Source of the DNA: Kutzneria chonburiensis
Lineage (GTDB): Bacteria; Actinomycetota; Actinomycetes; Mycobacteriales; Pseudonocardiaceae
Direction: 5' to 3'
DNA: 64,000 nt
Assembly: GCF_028622115.1 (NCBI RefSeq)
Contig: NZ_CP097263.1
Span: forward strand, 496,001 to 560,000
Each line of letters begins with the position of its first letter. Position 1 is the stretch's first letter. The translations under genes and the position numbers were made by a program. Shown one piece after another: positions 7,814 through 17,123 of this stretch. The notes under the pieces were generated by a model that was given only the letters and a program-made list of their open reading frames with translations, had not been told where the DNA came from and did no database searches.

Positions 7814-8920
7814 ATGAGCAGAACCCGGATCGCCGGGATTGTGCTGGCCGTCGCCGCCGTCGCGATCACGGCCATTCCCGCGGCCAACGCGGTGCCGCAG
7901 TCCCCGGACCACGCCTCCGGCCCGACGGTGATCGGCCACCGCGGCGCGTCGGGCTACCGGCCCGAGCACACGCTGGCCTCCTACGAGCTGGCCGCCCGGA
8001 TGGGCGCCGACTACGTCGAGCCCGACCTGGTGTCCACAAAGGACGGGGTGCTGGTCGCCCGGCACGAGCCGGAGATCGGCGGCACCACCGACGTTTCCAA
8101 GCACCCGGAGTTCGCCGACCGCAAGACGACCAAGATGCTCGACGGCGTCGCGGTCACCGGCTGGTTCACCACCGACTTCACGCTGGCCGAGCTGAAGACG
8201 CTCCGTGCGGTCGAGCGCCTGCCGCAGGTCCGCCAGCGCAACACGGTCTACGACGGCCGCTACCAGATCCCGACCTTCCAGGAGATCATCGACCTGGTCC
8301 AGCGGCTGGACCGGGAGCTGCACCGGGACATCGGCATCTACCCGGAGACCAAGCACCCCACCTTCTTCAAGAACCTGGGCCTCGGCACCGACCAGAAGCT
8401 GGTGGACACGCTCAACCGCAACGGCCTCAACCGGCGAGGCGCCAAGGTGTACGTGCAGTCCTTCGAAGTGGGCAACCTCAAGGCATTGCACCGCCAGCTG
8501 CGGGTGCCGCTGATCCAGCTGACCGAGGCCACCGGCCAGCCGTACGACTTCACGGTCAGCGGCGACAAGCGCACCTGGGCCGACATCACCTCGGCCGCCG
8601 GCCTGCGTGAGGTTGCGACCTACGCACAGGGCATCGGCCCGGACAAGAACCAGGTCATCCCGCGCGACGCCACCGACCACCTGGGCAAGCCGACCTCGCT
8701 GGTCAAGGACGCCCACGCGGCCCGCCTCAAGGTGCACCCGTACACGTTCCGGCCGGAGAACGTGTTCCTGCCGGCCGACTTCCGCTCCAGCGCCGACCCG
8801 ACGGCCTACGGCAACCTGTTCGGCGAGATCGAGACGTACCTGCGGGCCGGCATCGACGGCTTCTTCACCGACACGGCCGACATCGGCATCGTGGCGCGCG
8901 ACGAGTTCCTGCAGGGCTGA
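7814..8920 (+). CDS. Secreted glycerophosphodiester phosphodiesterase (GlpQ type)
   Basis: A 368-residue enzyme that splits glycerophosphodiesters into glycerol 3-phosphate and an alcohol, giving phosphate and carbon from lipid or teichoic-acid debris. A signal peptide is clear (residues 1-26, ending AANA). The GDPD core follows: GHRGASGYRPEHTLASY with catalytic His, then GADYVEPDLVSTKDGVLVARHEPEIG with metal-binding Glu/Asp and the second His, then DIGIYPETKHP. Length and the insert between strands fit the periplasmic GlpQ class. GAGGGAGCC precedes ATG 7814. A hairpin follows the stop. No transporter gene is adjacent. Confidence 0.93.
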   Translation: MSRTRIAGIVLAVAAVAITAIPAANAVPQSPDHASGPTVIGHRGASGYRPEHTLASYELAARMGADYVEPDLVSTKDGVLVARHEPEIGGTTDVSKHPEFADRKTTKMLDGVAVTGWFTTDFTLAELKTLRAVERLPQVRQRNTVYDGRYQIPTFQEIIDLVQRLDRELHRDIGIYPETKHPTFFKNLGLGTDQKLVDTLNRNGLNRRGAKVYVQSFEVGNLKALHRQLRVPLIQLTEATGQPYDFTVSGDKRTWADITSAAGLREVATYAQGIGPDKNQVIPRDATDHLGKPTSLVKDAHAARLKVHPYTFRPENVFLPADFRSSADPTAYGNLFGEIETYLRAGIDGFFTDTADIGIVARDEFLQG

Positions 8921-8957
8921 GAAATGCCGGGCCGAGAAAAAGCTGGGCCGAGAAAGG

Positions 8958-8995
8958 GCTGGAGCCCCTGTCCGGGGGTAGGCAAGGGCTCCAGC
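8958..8995 (+). terminator. Terminator of the glycerophosphodiesterase gene
   Basis: A 10-bp stem (8958-8967 with 8986-8995) with an 18-base loop, 38 bases after the stop of the plus-strand gene. Confidence 0.55.
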
Positions 8996-9041
8996 TGTCG
9001 CCTGCCACCAGGGGGATTGGTAGCGGCAACCTCAGCTTAAG

Positions 9042-9072
9042 GCCAATGCGGCCCACCCGGGGCCGCATTGGC
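9042..9072 (-). terminator. Terminator of the vWA protein gene
   Basis: A perfect 12-bp stem (9042-9053 with 9061-9072) with a 7-base loop, just beyond the minus-strand stop at 9078. Confidence 0.7.
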
Positions 9073-9077
9073 GGAAC

Positions 9078-10847
9078 TCAACTGCTGGTGGAGAGCAGCT
9101 GGGCCAGCGCGGCGTCCACCCCGTTGCCGTTCTGCACCGAGGCGAGGCTGCCGCCGGTGTCCTGGGCGATGGCGCTGAGCTGGTCGTGGTCCACGTTGCC
9201 GCCGACCGCGATGATGTTGACCGACACCGGCCGCTTGCCGTCCTTGAGCTGGCCGAGCTGGGTGCGCAGCTGGTCGAACGTCGTCCCGCCGTCGTTGCGG
9301 CCGGCGACCACGACGACCACCCGGTTGTGCTTGCCGTCCTGGTAGTTGGCCAGCACCGACTGGTACACCGCGAGAATGCTGCCGTAGAGCTGGCTGCCGT
9401 TGCCGGGGGCGAGCTTGTCGATGCCGGCGTGCAGCTGGTCGGTGCCGGAATCGATGCGCACCACCGGCACCAGCTGCTTGTACGGCTTGTCGCCGTCAAG
9501 ACCGGCCGCGTACGCCCACAGCCCCATCGAGCCGGACACCGTCCGGTTGACCTCGCCGGTCAGCGCGTTGCGCACCGCCCGCACGCCGTCGGCGCCCATC
9601 GCCGGCGAGGTGTCGACGAGCACCGACAGCACCTCGTTGCCCAGCGCGGCCGCGGTCCAGCTGGCCGAGATGTCCTGGGTGGTCGTGGCGTCGGCCGGCA
9701 CCAGCGTCTGCGACGTGGCCGGCCAGCGCATGCCGACGGCGTCGGTCGGGTGGTCCGGCGTGGCCGCCACCCGCAAACCGGCCGTGGCGAACAGCTTCTG
9801 CTGCGCCGGCTGCCGTACGAAGTCGCGGAACTGCTGCGCCGCCTTGTTCTGCGTCGAGCCGACCCAGCTGCCCGAGAGCGTGACGAACGGGAAGTCGGCG
9901 GCCGGGGTGGCGCCGCCCATGGCCACCTCGTACAGCGGGGTCGCCGGCTTGGGCGCGCCGTCCTTGCCCAGGTTGCGCCGGTACAGGTCGACCTCGGTCA
10001 CCGGCACCGCGCTGTAGCTGGCGGTGCCGATGTCGGCCGCCTTGGCCAGGCCGTCCAGCGCGTCCAGCGTGTCGGCCGGCGCGCCGGAGGCCCGCGAGTT
10101 GGCCAGCTTGCTGATGGTGTCCTTGGCCCCCTGCTGACCCAGCAGATCGGTGGTGACCGGGCCGGCGCCGTTGGCGGTTGCGCCGGCCAGCGCCGACTGG
10201 ACGGCCAGCGCGGTCGCCGGGTTGGTCGCCGGATCGGGCATGGCCAGCCGGAACTTGCCCCACTGCGGCTTGCCGTAGCCCGACCAGCCGCTCGGCGCCG
10301 AGGTCAGGCCGGGCAGGTCGGTCCACTGCACGAGGTTGCCGCTGGCCAGCGCGTCCGCGCCGGCCTGCTGGGTGGCCAGCACCACCGGGCTGGTGGCGAT
10401 GGACTGCGGGGCGGTGCCGACGATGCCGTTGTTCTGCGCGGTCAGCCGGTTGGCCCACAGCATGGAGTCGGGCAGCCACGCCGCCGGCTGCTCGCCGAGC
10501 TTGCCGCTGTCCCACTTGGTGGTCAGCCCGGTCAGCACGGTCTGCGAGTCGACCGACTGCACCTGGAGCCGTACGCACTCGTCGTCGATGACCGGGTGCG
10601 TGTCGGTCCAGCGCTGGGCCGCGTCCCGCACCGGCTGCGCGATGCTCGGCGTGACGGCCACCCGCAGCACCACGTCACCGCCGGTGCAGCCGTTGGCCTC
10701 GGCGGCGGCCCGCCGCTCCAGGACGCCGCCCAGCCAGGTCCAGGCCAGCCAGCCCAGCAGGATCAGCACCACCAGGCCGGTGATCGCGACCGGCCACTTG
10801 GCCATCCGCCGCCGGACCCGCGTCACCAGTGCGCGGTGTCGAGCCAT
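9078..10847 (-). CDS. Membrane-anchored substrate-binding and von Willebrand A domain protein
   Basis: A 589-residue protein anchored by one N-terminal helix (PVAITGLVVLILLGWLAWTWL). Residues of roughly 65-370 look like a type-2 periplasmic solute-binding domain (VTPSIAQPVRDAAQRW, VLATQQAGADALASGNLVQW). The C-terminal 200 residues are a vWA domain with LSVLVDTSPAMG as the metal-site motif and RVVVVVAGRNDGGTT as a later strand. This domain pair is common in actinobacteria, but its ligand is unknown; a scaffold for metal-dependent protein binding outside the membrane is inferred. GGAGAGGG precedes GTG 10850/ATG 10847; I chose ATG for its spacing. It has its own terminator. Confidence 0.85.
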   Translation of the reverse strand: MARHRALVTRVRRRMAKWPVAITGLVVLILLGWLAWTWLGGVLERRAAAEANGCTGGDVVLRVAVTPSIAQPVRDAAQRWTDTHPVIDDECVRLQVQSVDSQTVLTGLTTKWDSGKLGEQPAAWLPDSMLWANRLTAQNNGIVGTAPQSIATSPVVLATQQAGADALASGNLVQWTDLPGLTSAPSGWSGYGKPQWGKFRLAMPDPATNPATALAVQSALAGATANGAGPVTTDLLGQQGAKDTISKLANSRASGAPADTLDALDGLAKAADIGTASYSAVPVTEVDLYRRNLGKDGAPKPATPLYEVAMGGATPAADFPFVTLSGSWVGSTQNKAAQQFRDFVRQPAQQKLFATAGLRVAATPDHPTDAVGMRWPATSQTLVPADATTTQDISASWTAAALGNEVLSVLVDTSPAMGADGVRAVRNALTGEVNRTVSGSMGLWAYAAGLDGDKPYKQLVPVVRIDSGTDQLHAGIDKLAPGNGSQLYGSILAVYQSVLANYQDGKHNRVVVVVAGRNDGGTTFDQLRTQLGQLKDGKRPVSVNIIAVGGNVDHDQLSAIAQDTGGSLASVQNGNGVDAALAQLLSTSS

Positions 10848-10952
10848 CACGTCCCTCTCCGAGGCCCCCAGGTCAACTAGGTGAAAGGTGACCGACGGGC
10901 TGTGACATCTGCGTCATGAAAGCGCAGATTCTGCCCTACGCGAGAAGGCGGC

Positions 10953-10990
10953 GGTGCCCGATCGGGGGACTGGCCCCCCGACCGGACACC
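10953..10990 (-). terminator. Imperfect hairpin after the CNNM gene pair
   Basis: Arms 10953-10970 and 10973-10990 match at 15 of 18 positions; the innermost pairs must open to form a loop. It lies directly beyond the minus-strand stop at 10996. Confidence 0.5.
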
Positions 10991-10995
10991 CTGGG

Positions 10996-12042
10996 TCACC
11001 GTCCGCTTACGTGAGTGCCATCCCGGACGGTGCCTACGTACTCCTCGACCAGGTCTTCCAGTGCCACCACGCCCAGCTGCTGCCCGTCCGCGTCCACGGC
11101 CCGGGCCAGGTGGCTCTGGGCCCGCCGCAGCGCGGCCAGGGCGTCGTCCAGGCGGGCGTCGGCCGGCAGCTCCGGCAGGCCACGGACCCGGTTGCGCGGC
11201 ACCGGCGTGCCCGGCGGCTGGTCGGCCAGGTCCAGCACGTCCTTCACGTGCAGGTACCCGACCAGCCGGCGATCGGCCCCGAGCAGCGGGAACCGGGAGA
11301 AGCCGGTCGCGGCCACCGCCGCCTCCACGTCGCCAACGGTCGGCTCGGCCGGCACGGTGGTCAGCCCGTCCAGCGGCACCAGCACGTCCTTGACGGTCCG
11401 CGCCGCCGAGGACAGCGTCTTGGCCAGCCGCCGGTGCTCCGGCTCGTCGAGCAGGCCTTCCTGCCGGGACTCGCCCAGCAGCGAGGCCAGCTCGTCCGGC
11501 GTGTAGGCGCCTTCCAGCTCGTCCTTGGGCTCCACCTTGATCAGCCGCAGCAGCGCCTGCGAGATCGCGGTGAACGCGTTGAGCAGCGGCCGGGTCAGCC
11601 GGCAGAACGCGAAGTGCACCGGCACCAGCCACAGCGCCGCCCGCTCCGGGCCGGCGATGGTCAGGTTCTTCGGCACCATCTCGCCGATCACCGTGTGGCA
11701 GAACGACACCACGGCCAACGCGACCACGAACGAGATGCCGTGCACCACGGTCGCCGGCACGCCCAGCGGGGCCAGCGGCTCCTCCAGCAGGCTCGCCACG
11801 GTCGGCTCGGCCAGCGCACCGAGGGCCAGCGAGCACACCGTGACACCGAGCTGCGCGCCGGCGATCAGCAGCGGCAGCTGCTGACCGGCCCGGATCACCG
11901 TGCGGGCGCGTTGCTGCCCCTGCCGGGCCAGCTCCTCCAGCCGGTCCCGGCGGGCGGTGATGATCGCGAACTCGGCGCCGACGAAGAAGCCGTTGCCCAG
12001 CAACAACACCACGGTCAGGAACAAGGCGAGCACGTCGTTCAC
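10996..12042 (-). CDS. CNNM/DUF21-CBS membrane protein (short partner)
   Basis: A 348-residue member of the hemolysin-C/CorB family, now linked to magnesium and cobalt efflux. An N-terminal DUF21 (CNNM) membrane domain begins MNDVLALFLTVVLLLGNGFFVGAEFAI and is followed by two CBS motifs (VKDVLVPLDGLTTVP and LVGYLHVKDVLDLA, then LGVVALEDLVEEYVG). It lacks the C-terminal CorC/HlyC domain found in its upstream partner. Its ATG overlaps the stop of that partner (12039-12042, ATGA), so the two are co-translated and may form a heteromer. The ion carried is inferred from the family. Confidence 0.88.
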   Translation of the reverse strand: MNDVLALFLTVVLLLGNGFFVGAEFAIITARRDRLEELARQGQQRARTVIRAGQQLPLLIAGAQLGVTVCSLALGALAEPTVASLLEEPLAPLGVPATVVHGISFVVALAVVSFCHTVIGEMVPKNLTIAGPERAALWLVPVHFAFCRLTRPLLNAFTAISQALLRLIKVEPKDELEGAYTPDELASLLGESRQEGLLDEPEHRRLAKTLSSAARTVKDVLVPLDGLTTVPAEPTVGDVEAAVAATGFSRFPLLGADRRLVGYLHVKDVLDLADQPPGTPVPRNRVRGLPELPADARLDDALAALRRAQSHLARAVDADGQQLGVVALEDLVEEYVGTVRDGTHVSGR

Positions 12043-13382
12043 GCCGTCACCTCGCTCGGGGCCGGGGCGGGGACCTCGCTGACCTTGGCCACCCGCAACT
12101 CGGCGATGCGGTGCCGGTCCATGGCCATCACGGTGATCCGCCAGCCGTCCACCCGCAGCTCGTCGCCGACGTCCGGGATCTCGCCGAGCCGGGTCAGGAC
12201 CAGGCCGGCCAGGGTCTCGTAGTCGCCGTCGGGCATGCGGAAACCGGTGGCCTCGGCCACCTCGTCCTCCCGCAGCAGCCCGGACACCATCCAGCTGTCC
12301 CGGCCCAGCGGCCGAACCGGCGCCTTCTCGCGCCGGTCGTGCTCGTCGCGGACGTCGCCGATGATCTCCTCGACCAGGTCCTCCATGGTCACGATGCCGG
12401 CGGTGCCGCCGTACTCGTCGACCACGATGGCGATCTGGAGCCCGGAGCCCAGCCGTTCCAGCAGCGCGTCGGCCTCCAGGCTCTCCGGCACCGTCGGCAC
12501 CGGCCGCATGAGCGAGGCCATCGGCGTGGTCCCGCGTTCGGCCGCGGGCACACCGAAGACCTGCTTCACGTGCACGACCCCGCGCACGTCGTCGAGGTCG
12601 CCCTCGTGCACGAGGAAGCGCGAGAAGCCGGTGCGCAGCGCGGCGGCGGTCAGGTCGACCACGGTGTCGTCGCAGCGCAGCGCCTCGACCTGCACCCGTG
12701 GCGTCATGAGCTCGTCGGCCGTGCGGTCGCCGAAGCGCAGCGACCGGTCCAGCAGCGTCGCGGTGCCCTGGTCGAGGGTGCCGTGCGCGGCGCTGGAGCG
12801 GACCAGCGAACCCAGCTCCTGCGGCGACCGCGCCGACCGCAGCTCCTCGGCCGGCTCCACGCCGAACCGGCGCACGATCCAGTTGGCCGAGCCGTTGAGC
12901 ACGGTGATCGGGGCCTTGCAGGCGCGGGAGAAGGCGTACTGGAAGCCGGCCACCGCGCGCGCGGTCTGCATCGGCCGGGCGATCGCCAGGTTCTTCGGCA
13001 CGAGCTCGCCCAGCACCACCGACAGCGCCGACGCCAGCAACAGCGCCAACGCCGCGCCCACGGCCTCGGCACCGCCGGACGGCATGCCGACGGCCGTCAG
13101 CGGCACCTCGATCAGGTCGGCCAGCGCCGGCTCGGCCAGGGCACCGGTGACCAGAGTCGCCAGCGTGATGCCCAGCTGGGCACCGGACAGCTGGAACGAC
13201 AGCGTGCGGTGCGCCTTCTGCACAGTGCGCGAGCGCGCGTCGCCGACCTGGGCGACCGCCGTGTCGACCTGGCTGCGTTCCAATGTGGTCAGGGAGAACT
13301 CCGCCGTCACGAACACCGCGTTGGCCGCGGTCAGCAGCAGCACGGCGAGCAGACAGAGGACGTCGAAAAGGTAGCCGGTCAT
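12039..13382 (-). CDS. CNNM/DUF21-CBS-CorC membrane transporter
   Basis: A 447-residue CorB/CNNM protein. Order: DUF21 membrane domain (LLAVLLLTAANAVFVTAEFSL and three more helices to about 150), a CBS pair (DELMTPRVQVEAL; GLQIAIVVDEYGGTAGIVTMEDLVEEIIG) and a C-terminal CorC/HlyC domain (WMVSGLLREDEVAEATGF, DYETLAGLVLTRLGEIP, RITVMAMDRHRIAELRV). CBS pairs bind ATP-Mg in this family and gate divalent-cation export. First gene of a two-gene overlapping unit with the shorter paralogue, a pairing often seen in actinobacteria. Confidence 0.9.
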   Translation of the reverse strand: MTGYLFDVLCLLAVLLLTAANAVFVTAEFSLTTLERSQVDTAVAQVGDARSRTVQKAHRTLSFQLSGAQLGITLATLVTGALAEPALADLIEVPLTAVGMPSGGAEAVGAALALLLASALSVVLGELVPKNLAIARPMQTARAVAGFQYAFSRACKAPITVLNGSANWIVRRFGVEPAEELRSARSPQELGSLVRSSAAHGTLDQGTATLLDRSLRFGDRTADELMTPRVQVEALRCDDTVVDLTAAALRTGFSRFLVHEGDLDDVRGVVHVKQVFGVPAAERGTTPMASLMRPVPTVPESLEADALLERLGSGLQIAIVVDEYGGTAGIVTMEDLVEEIIGDVRDEHDRREKAPVRPLGRDSWMVSGLLREDEVAEATGFRMPDGDYETLAGLVLTRLGEIPDVGDELRVDGWRITVMAMDRHRIAELRVAKVSEVPAPAPSEVTA

Positions 13383-13479
13383 CGCGGACTCACGTCCGTG
13401 ACCGGGTTCGTATCGCAGCCGGGGCTTTCCCCCGGCTCACTACTGTGGCCAGGTGACCGCGCGTCAGGCACGGAGACAG

Positions 13480-15048
13480 TCACTCCTCAGATGGTGAACG
13501 TGGCACGTCAACTGCCAGTGTAAGGGCTGCGTATGTGCGACGGCCGGACAGCCACGTGTCCGTCACGAAGATTTCGTGCGGTGGTGTGTGCGCCGGGTCA
13601 CCGTTCAGGCACACCAGGTCAGCACGGCGGCCCACCGCGAGCTCGCCCCACTCGCGCTCGGCCTGCGCCTGCCACGCCACGCCCGTGGTCTGCGCGGCGA
13701 ACGCCTGCGCCACGTCCAACCGCTCGCCGGGCAGCCATTCCCGGGTGATCGCGATGCGCAGGCCCGCCAGCGGATCGGCCGGGCTGACCGGCCAGTCGCT
13801 GCCGAAGGCCAGTCGCGTGCCCAGCCGGGCCAGCGTGGCGAACGGGTACTGCCGGCCGGCGCGGACCGGGCCGAGCCGGGGGATGGTGAGCTCCGTCATC
13901 AGCGGATCGGTCTGCGCCCACTGCGGCTGCACGGTCGCGATCACGCCCAGCTCGGCGAATCGGGGCAGGTCCGCCGGATCCACCACCTGCACGTGGGCGA
14001 TCACCGGCCGGCGATCCCACGGTGGATTGGCGTTGCGTGCCCGTTCGACGGCGTCCAGGGCCGCCCGCACGGCCGCGTCGCCGATGGCGTGCACGTGAAC
14101 CTGGAACCGCTCGGCGTCGAACGCCGTGATCGCGGCGGCCAGCTCCGGCGGCGACCACACCGGCATCCCGTGCGAATGCGGCACATCCACGTACGGCTCC
14201 AACATGGACGCCGTGCCGGTCTCGATCACACCGTCGGCGAAGAACTTGACCGTGCGGGCGGTGAGCAGGTCCCGACCGAAGCGCTTGACCCGTTCCCGTT
14301 GGACGGCGAAAGCGTGGACCTGATCGCGCCAGTGGTCGGGATCGGCCCGCTGGGCCAGATCCGCCCGGAACAGCAGTCGTTCCTGTTCCACGGCAAGGAG
14401 ATACGCGTCCACCATGGCCGGTTCGACCCAGGCATCCTGCACCCACGTGACGCCCGCGGCGGTGTAGGTTCGGCCGGCTTCCTCCAGCGCCGCAACGAGA
14501 TCCTGCTCCGGTGGAATCAGGTCCAGCACGAGATCGCAGGCGTGCCACTCCAGCAGTGTCCCCAGTGGACTGCCGTCGTCACGCCGCAGAATCCGCCCCA
14601 GCCGCGGATCCGGCGTGTCTTCGCTGATCCCGGCCTTGCGCAGGGCGGCGGTGTTGCACCACACCGCGTGATAGTCCCGGGACCGCAGCGCCACCGGCCG
14701 GTCCGGCACGACCGCGTCCAGCCAGCGGGCGTCGAACGCGCCGTCGGCGGCCAGCGTCGGGTCGTAGCTCGCGCTCAGAATCCAGCCGTCGCCCGGATTC
14801 TGCTCGGCCCAGTGGCCGACCGCCGCCACGATGCCGTCCACAGTGGACTCGTCGGTGATCGGCGGCCCCTGCCGTTCCAGGCCGCCCAGCACGGGATGCG
14901 CGTGCCCGTCGCCGAAGCTCGGCGACAGGAAACCGCTTCCCAGGTCAACGACATCCGTGATGCCCAGCTCTTCGGCATCCGGTCCGATCGCGACGATCCG
15001 GTTCTCGGCGATGGCCACCGACTGGGTGGCCGTCCTCAACAGGATCAA
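13480..15048 (-). CDS. YtcJ-like metal-dependent amidohydrolase
   Basis: A 522-residue amidohydrolase of the YtcJ/amidohydrolase-3 type. The N-terminal metal motif is SFGDGHAHP; later metal ligands are in FFADGVIETG, HVHAIGDAAVR and VIAHVQVV, and GSDWPVSPADPL supplies the terminal Asp. The C-terminus returns to the small beta sandwich (VGRRADLVCLNGDP). Enzymes of this group open amides or lactams of unknown natural substrates. Its start overlaps the stop of the LacI-type regulator gene (ATGA, 15045-15048), so regulator and enzyme are made together, and the regulator probably answers to the enzyme's substrate or product. Confidence 0.88.
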   Translation of the reverse strand: MILLRTATQSVAIAENRIVAIGPDAEELGITDVVDLGSGFLSPSFGDGHAHPVLGGLERQGPPITDESTVDGIVAAVGHWAEQNPGDGWILSASYDPTLAADGAFDARWLDAVVPDRPVALRSRDYHAVWCNTAALRKAGISEDTPDPRLGRILRRDDGSPLGTLLEWHACDLVLDLIPPEQDLVAALEEAGRTYTAAGVTWVQDAWVEPAMVDAYLLAVEQERLLFRADLAQRADPDHWRDQVHAFAVQRERVKRFGRDLLTARTVKFFADGVIETGTASMLEPYVDVPHSHGMPVWSPPELAAAITAFDAERFQVHVHAIGDAAVRAALDAVERARNANPPWDRRPVIAHVQVVDPADLPRFAELGVIATVQPQWAQTDPLMTELTIPRLGPVRAGRQYPFATLARLGTRLAFGSDWPVSPADPLAGLRIAITREWLPGERLDVAQAFAAQTTGVAWQAQAEREWGELAVGRRADLVCLNGDPAHTPPHEIFVTDTWLSGRRTYAALTLAVDVPRSPSEE

Positions 15049-16067
15049 AGCTTCCGGGTGCTTTCCCGCAGCACGACCTCGGCCGCGATGCGCACCGTGC
15101 GCGGGCTGCCGTCGTGGTCACCCAGCGCCATGTGCGCCGCCCGCGCGCCCATCTCCTCCAGCGGCAGCCGGACCGTGGTCAGCGTGGGGGAGACGTCCCG
15201 CAGCGTCGGGATGTCGTCGAAACCGGCCACCGAGATGTCCTCCGGCACCCGCACCCCGGCCGCCCGCATGGCCGCCATCGCACCCAGTGCCATCACGTCG
15301 TTGACGGCGAAAACACAGGTCGCGTCGGTGCCTTCGGCCAGCAGCTCGGTCACGGTGTCGTAGCCGCCGTCGCGCGTGAACTCACCGTACCGAATGGACT
15401 CCTCGGCCAGCTCGACGCCGGATTCGGCCAGCCCTGTCCGGAAACCCGCGACGCGGTCCCGACTGGTCAGCAGCTCCTCCGGCCCGCCGAGCACGACGAA
15501 CTTGCGGTGCCCCAGCTCGGCCAGCGCCACCGCCAGCGCCTTGGCGCCGGCCCGGTTGCCCGGCACCACCGTGTCGACGGCCAGCTTGGCCTGCGACACG
15601 CACGCCACCCGGCCGCCCTGCTCGGTGAACGCGGCGACTTCTTCGGCCAGCTTGGCCGTGATGGACCGCTTCGTGGTGCGGCTGCCGATCATCACCACGG
15701 CCTTGGCCCGGTGTCCGCGCAGCGTGGCCAACAGCTCCCGCTCCCGGTCGGCGCTGCGCGCGGTCGTGCCCAGCACCACAACCAGGCCGGCGTCCTCGGC
15801 CACCCGGGTGACACCGGCGGCGATGCTGGAGAAATAGGGATCGGCGATGTCGTGCACCACCAGGCCGACCAGCGAGCTGCTGTTGCGCGCCAAGGCCTGC
15901 GCCGAGGCGTTGGGCAGGTAGCCGAGCGAGTCCGCGCTGGCCATCACCCGGTCCCGCAACGGGTCGCTGACCTGCCGATCGCTGCCGTTGATCACCCGTG
16001 ACGCCGTGGCCAGCGAGACCCCGGCGTGCCGGGCCACCTCCGCGAGCGTGATCTGCCGTCCGGGCAC
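15045..16067 (-). CDS. LacI-family transcriptional regulator
   Basis: A 340-residue repressor. The N-terminal helix-turn-helix is ITLAEVARHAGVSLATASRVINGS, followed by the hinge (LGYLPNASAQALARNSS) and a periplasmic-binding-like sensor domain ending DISVAGFDDIPTLRDVSPTLTTVRLP. GTG start at 16067 behind GGGAGTGA. Co-translation with the downstream amidohydrolase suggests autoregulation of a two-gene operon and an effector linked to that enzyme, unlike the sugar effectors of many relatives; this is inference. Confidence 0.92.
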   Translation of the reverse strand: MPGRQITLAEVARHAGVSLATASRVINGSDRQVSDPLRDRVMASADSLGYLPNASAQALARNSSSLVGLVVHDIADPYFSSIAAGVTRVAEDAGLVVVLGTTARSADRERELLATLRGHRAKAVVMIGSRTTKRSITAKLAEEVAAFTEQGGRVACVSQAKLAVDTVVPGNRAGAKALAVALAELGHRKFVVLGGPEELLTSRDRVAGFRTGLAESGVELAEESIRYGEFTRDGGYDTVTELLAEGTDATCVFAVNDVMALGAMAAMRAAGVRVPEDISVAGFDDIPTLRDVSPTLTTVRLPLEEMGARAAHMALGDHDGSPRTVRIAAEVVLRESTRKL

Positions 16068-16127
16068 GGGCTCACTCCCTTCGCCAACTGAACAGGGACA
16101 GTACCGGTGACCTGTGGACCGGACGCG

Positions 16128-17051
16128 TCACCGGTCCCGGCTTGTCGCGGACAGGGCGCGGGTTGTCACACGCCTGAGCGCGTCGGCCGTGGCCTTGATC
16201 GCCGGGCGACGACTTGTCCGCTCCCGCCACACCGTGAACAGCCGTCGCGTGGGCACCGGCTCCAGCGTCACCGCGACCACGTTGTCCGGCAGTGCAGCGC
16301 GGCCCAGTCTCGGCATCAGCGCGATCCCGATGCCGGCGCGCAGGAACTCCAGCTGGCTCTGGTATTCCGGGACCACGTAGGACACCACCGGCTCGTGGCC
16401 GGTCGAGCGGACCGTGGCGACCAGCCAGTCGTGGCAGATCGATCCCGGCGGCTGGCACAGCCACCGCTCGCCGACGAGATCCTCGGCCCTGACGGCTTTT
16501 CGTCCGGCCAGCCGGTGATCGGCCGGCACCAGCAGATCGGCCACGTCCTCGCCGATCACCTCACGGGCCAGGTCGTCCGGCATGGCCAGCGGGGCGATCT
16601 GCCAGTCGTGCACCACGGCCACGTCGAGTTCGCCGCGCTGCACCGCCGTGACGGCACCCGGCGGATCGATCTCCACCACGGTCACGTCCAGCGCCGGGTG
16701 CTCGACCATCAGCTCGGAGACCACCGACGGCAGCAAGCCGCGGCAGCCCGTCGCGAACGCGCCCAGCGCCACGTTGCCGACCGGTTGGCCGCGCTGCTCC
16801 TCGAGCTGGATCTCCGCCTGCTCGACGAGCTTGAGCACCTCGGCGGCGGTGTCGGCCAGCGCCTGGGCCGCGTCGGTCAGCACAACACCGCGGCCGCGGC
16901 GCTCCAGGAGTGTGGTTTGCGTCTCCCGCTCCAGCTTGTTCAGCTGCTGCGAGATCGCCGATGGCGTGTAGCCCAGCGCCTCCGCGGCCCCGTTCACCGA
17001 GCCGTAGACGGCAATCGCGTGCAGCGCCCGCAGCCGACCCAGGTCAATCAT
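16128..17051 (-). CDS. LysR-family regulator, divergent from EamA transporter
   Basis: A 307-residue LysR protein: winged helix at residues 3-62 (LRALHAIAVYGSVNGAAEALGYTPSAISQQL) and an effector domain to the end. It reads away from the EamA transporter gene, with 72 bases between the two starts, which is the standard layout for a LysR protein controlling its divergent neighbour. Within the gap TAGCGATGCTA (17053-17063) is a short inverted repeat at a plausible LysR binding position. A GTCACCGGT stem at 16103-16135 overlaps the stop and may be its terminator. Confidence 0.9.
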   Translation of the reverse strand: MIDLGRLRALHAIAVYGSVNGAAEALGYTPSAISQQLNKLERETQTTLLERRGRGVVLTDAAQALADTAAEVLKLVEQAEIQLEEQRGQPVGNVALGAFATGCRGLLPSVVSELMVEHPALDVTVVEIDPPGAVTAVQRGELDVAVVHDWQIAPLAMPDDLAREVIGEDVADLLVPADHRLAGRKAVRAEDLVGERWLCQPPGSICHDWLVATVRSTGHEPVVSYVVPEYQSQLEFLRAGIGIALMPRLGRAALPDNVVAVTLEPVPTRRLFTVWRERTSRRPAIKATADALRRVTTRALSATSRDR

Positions 17052-17123
17052 GTAGCGATGCTACCGCGAACCGTGAAGAACTATTTGCTGGTGCTTAACT
17101 GATCGGCCGCCGAAGCTGACGAC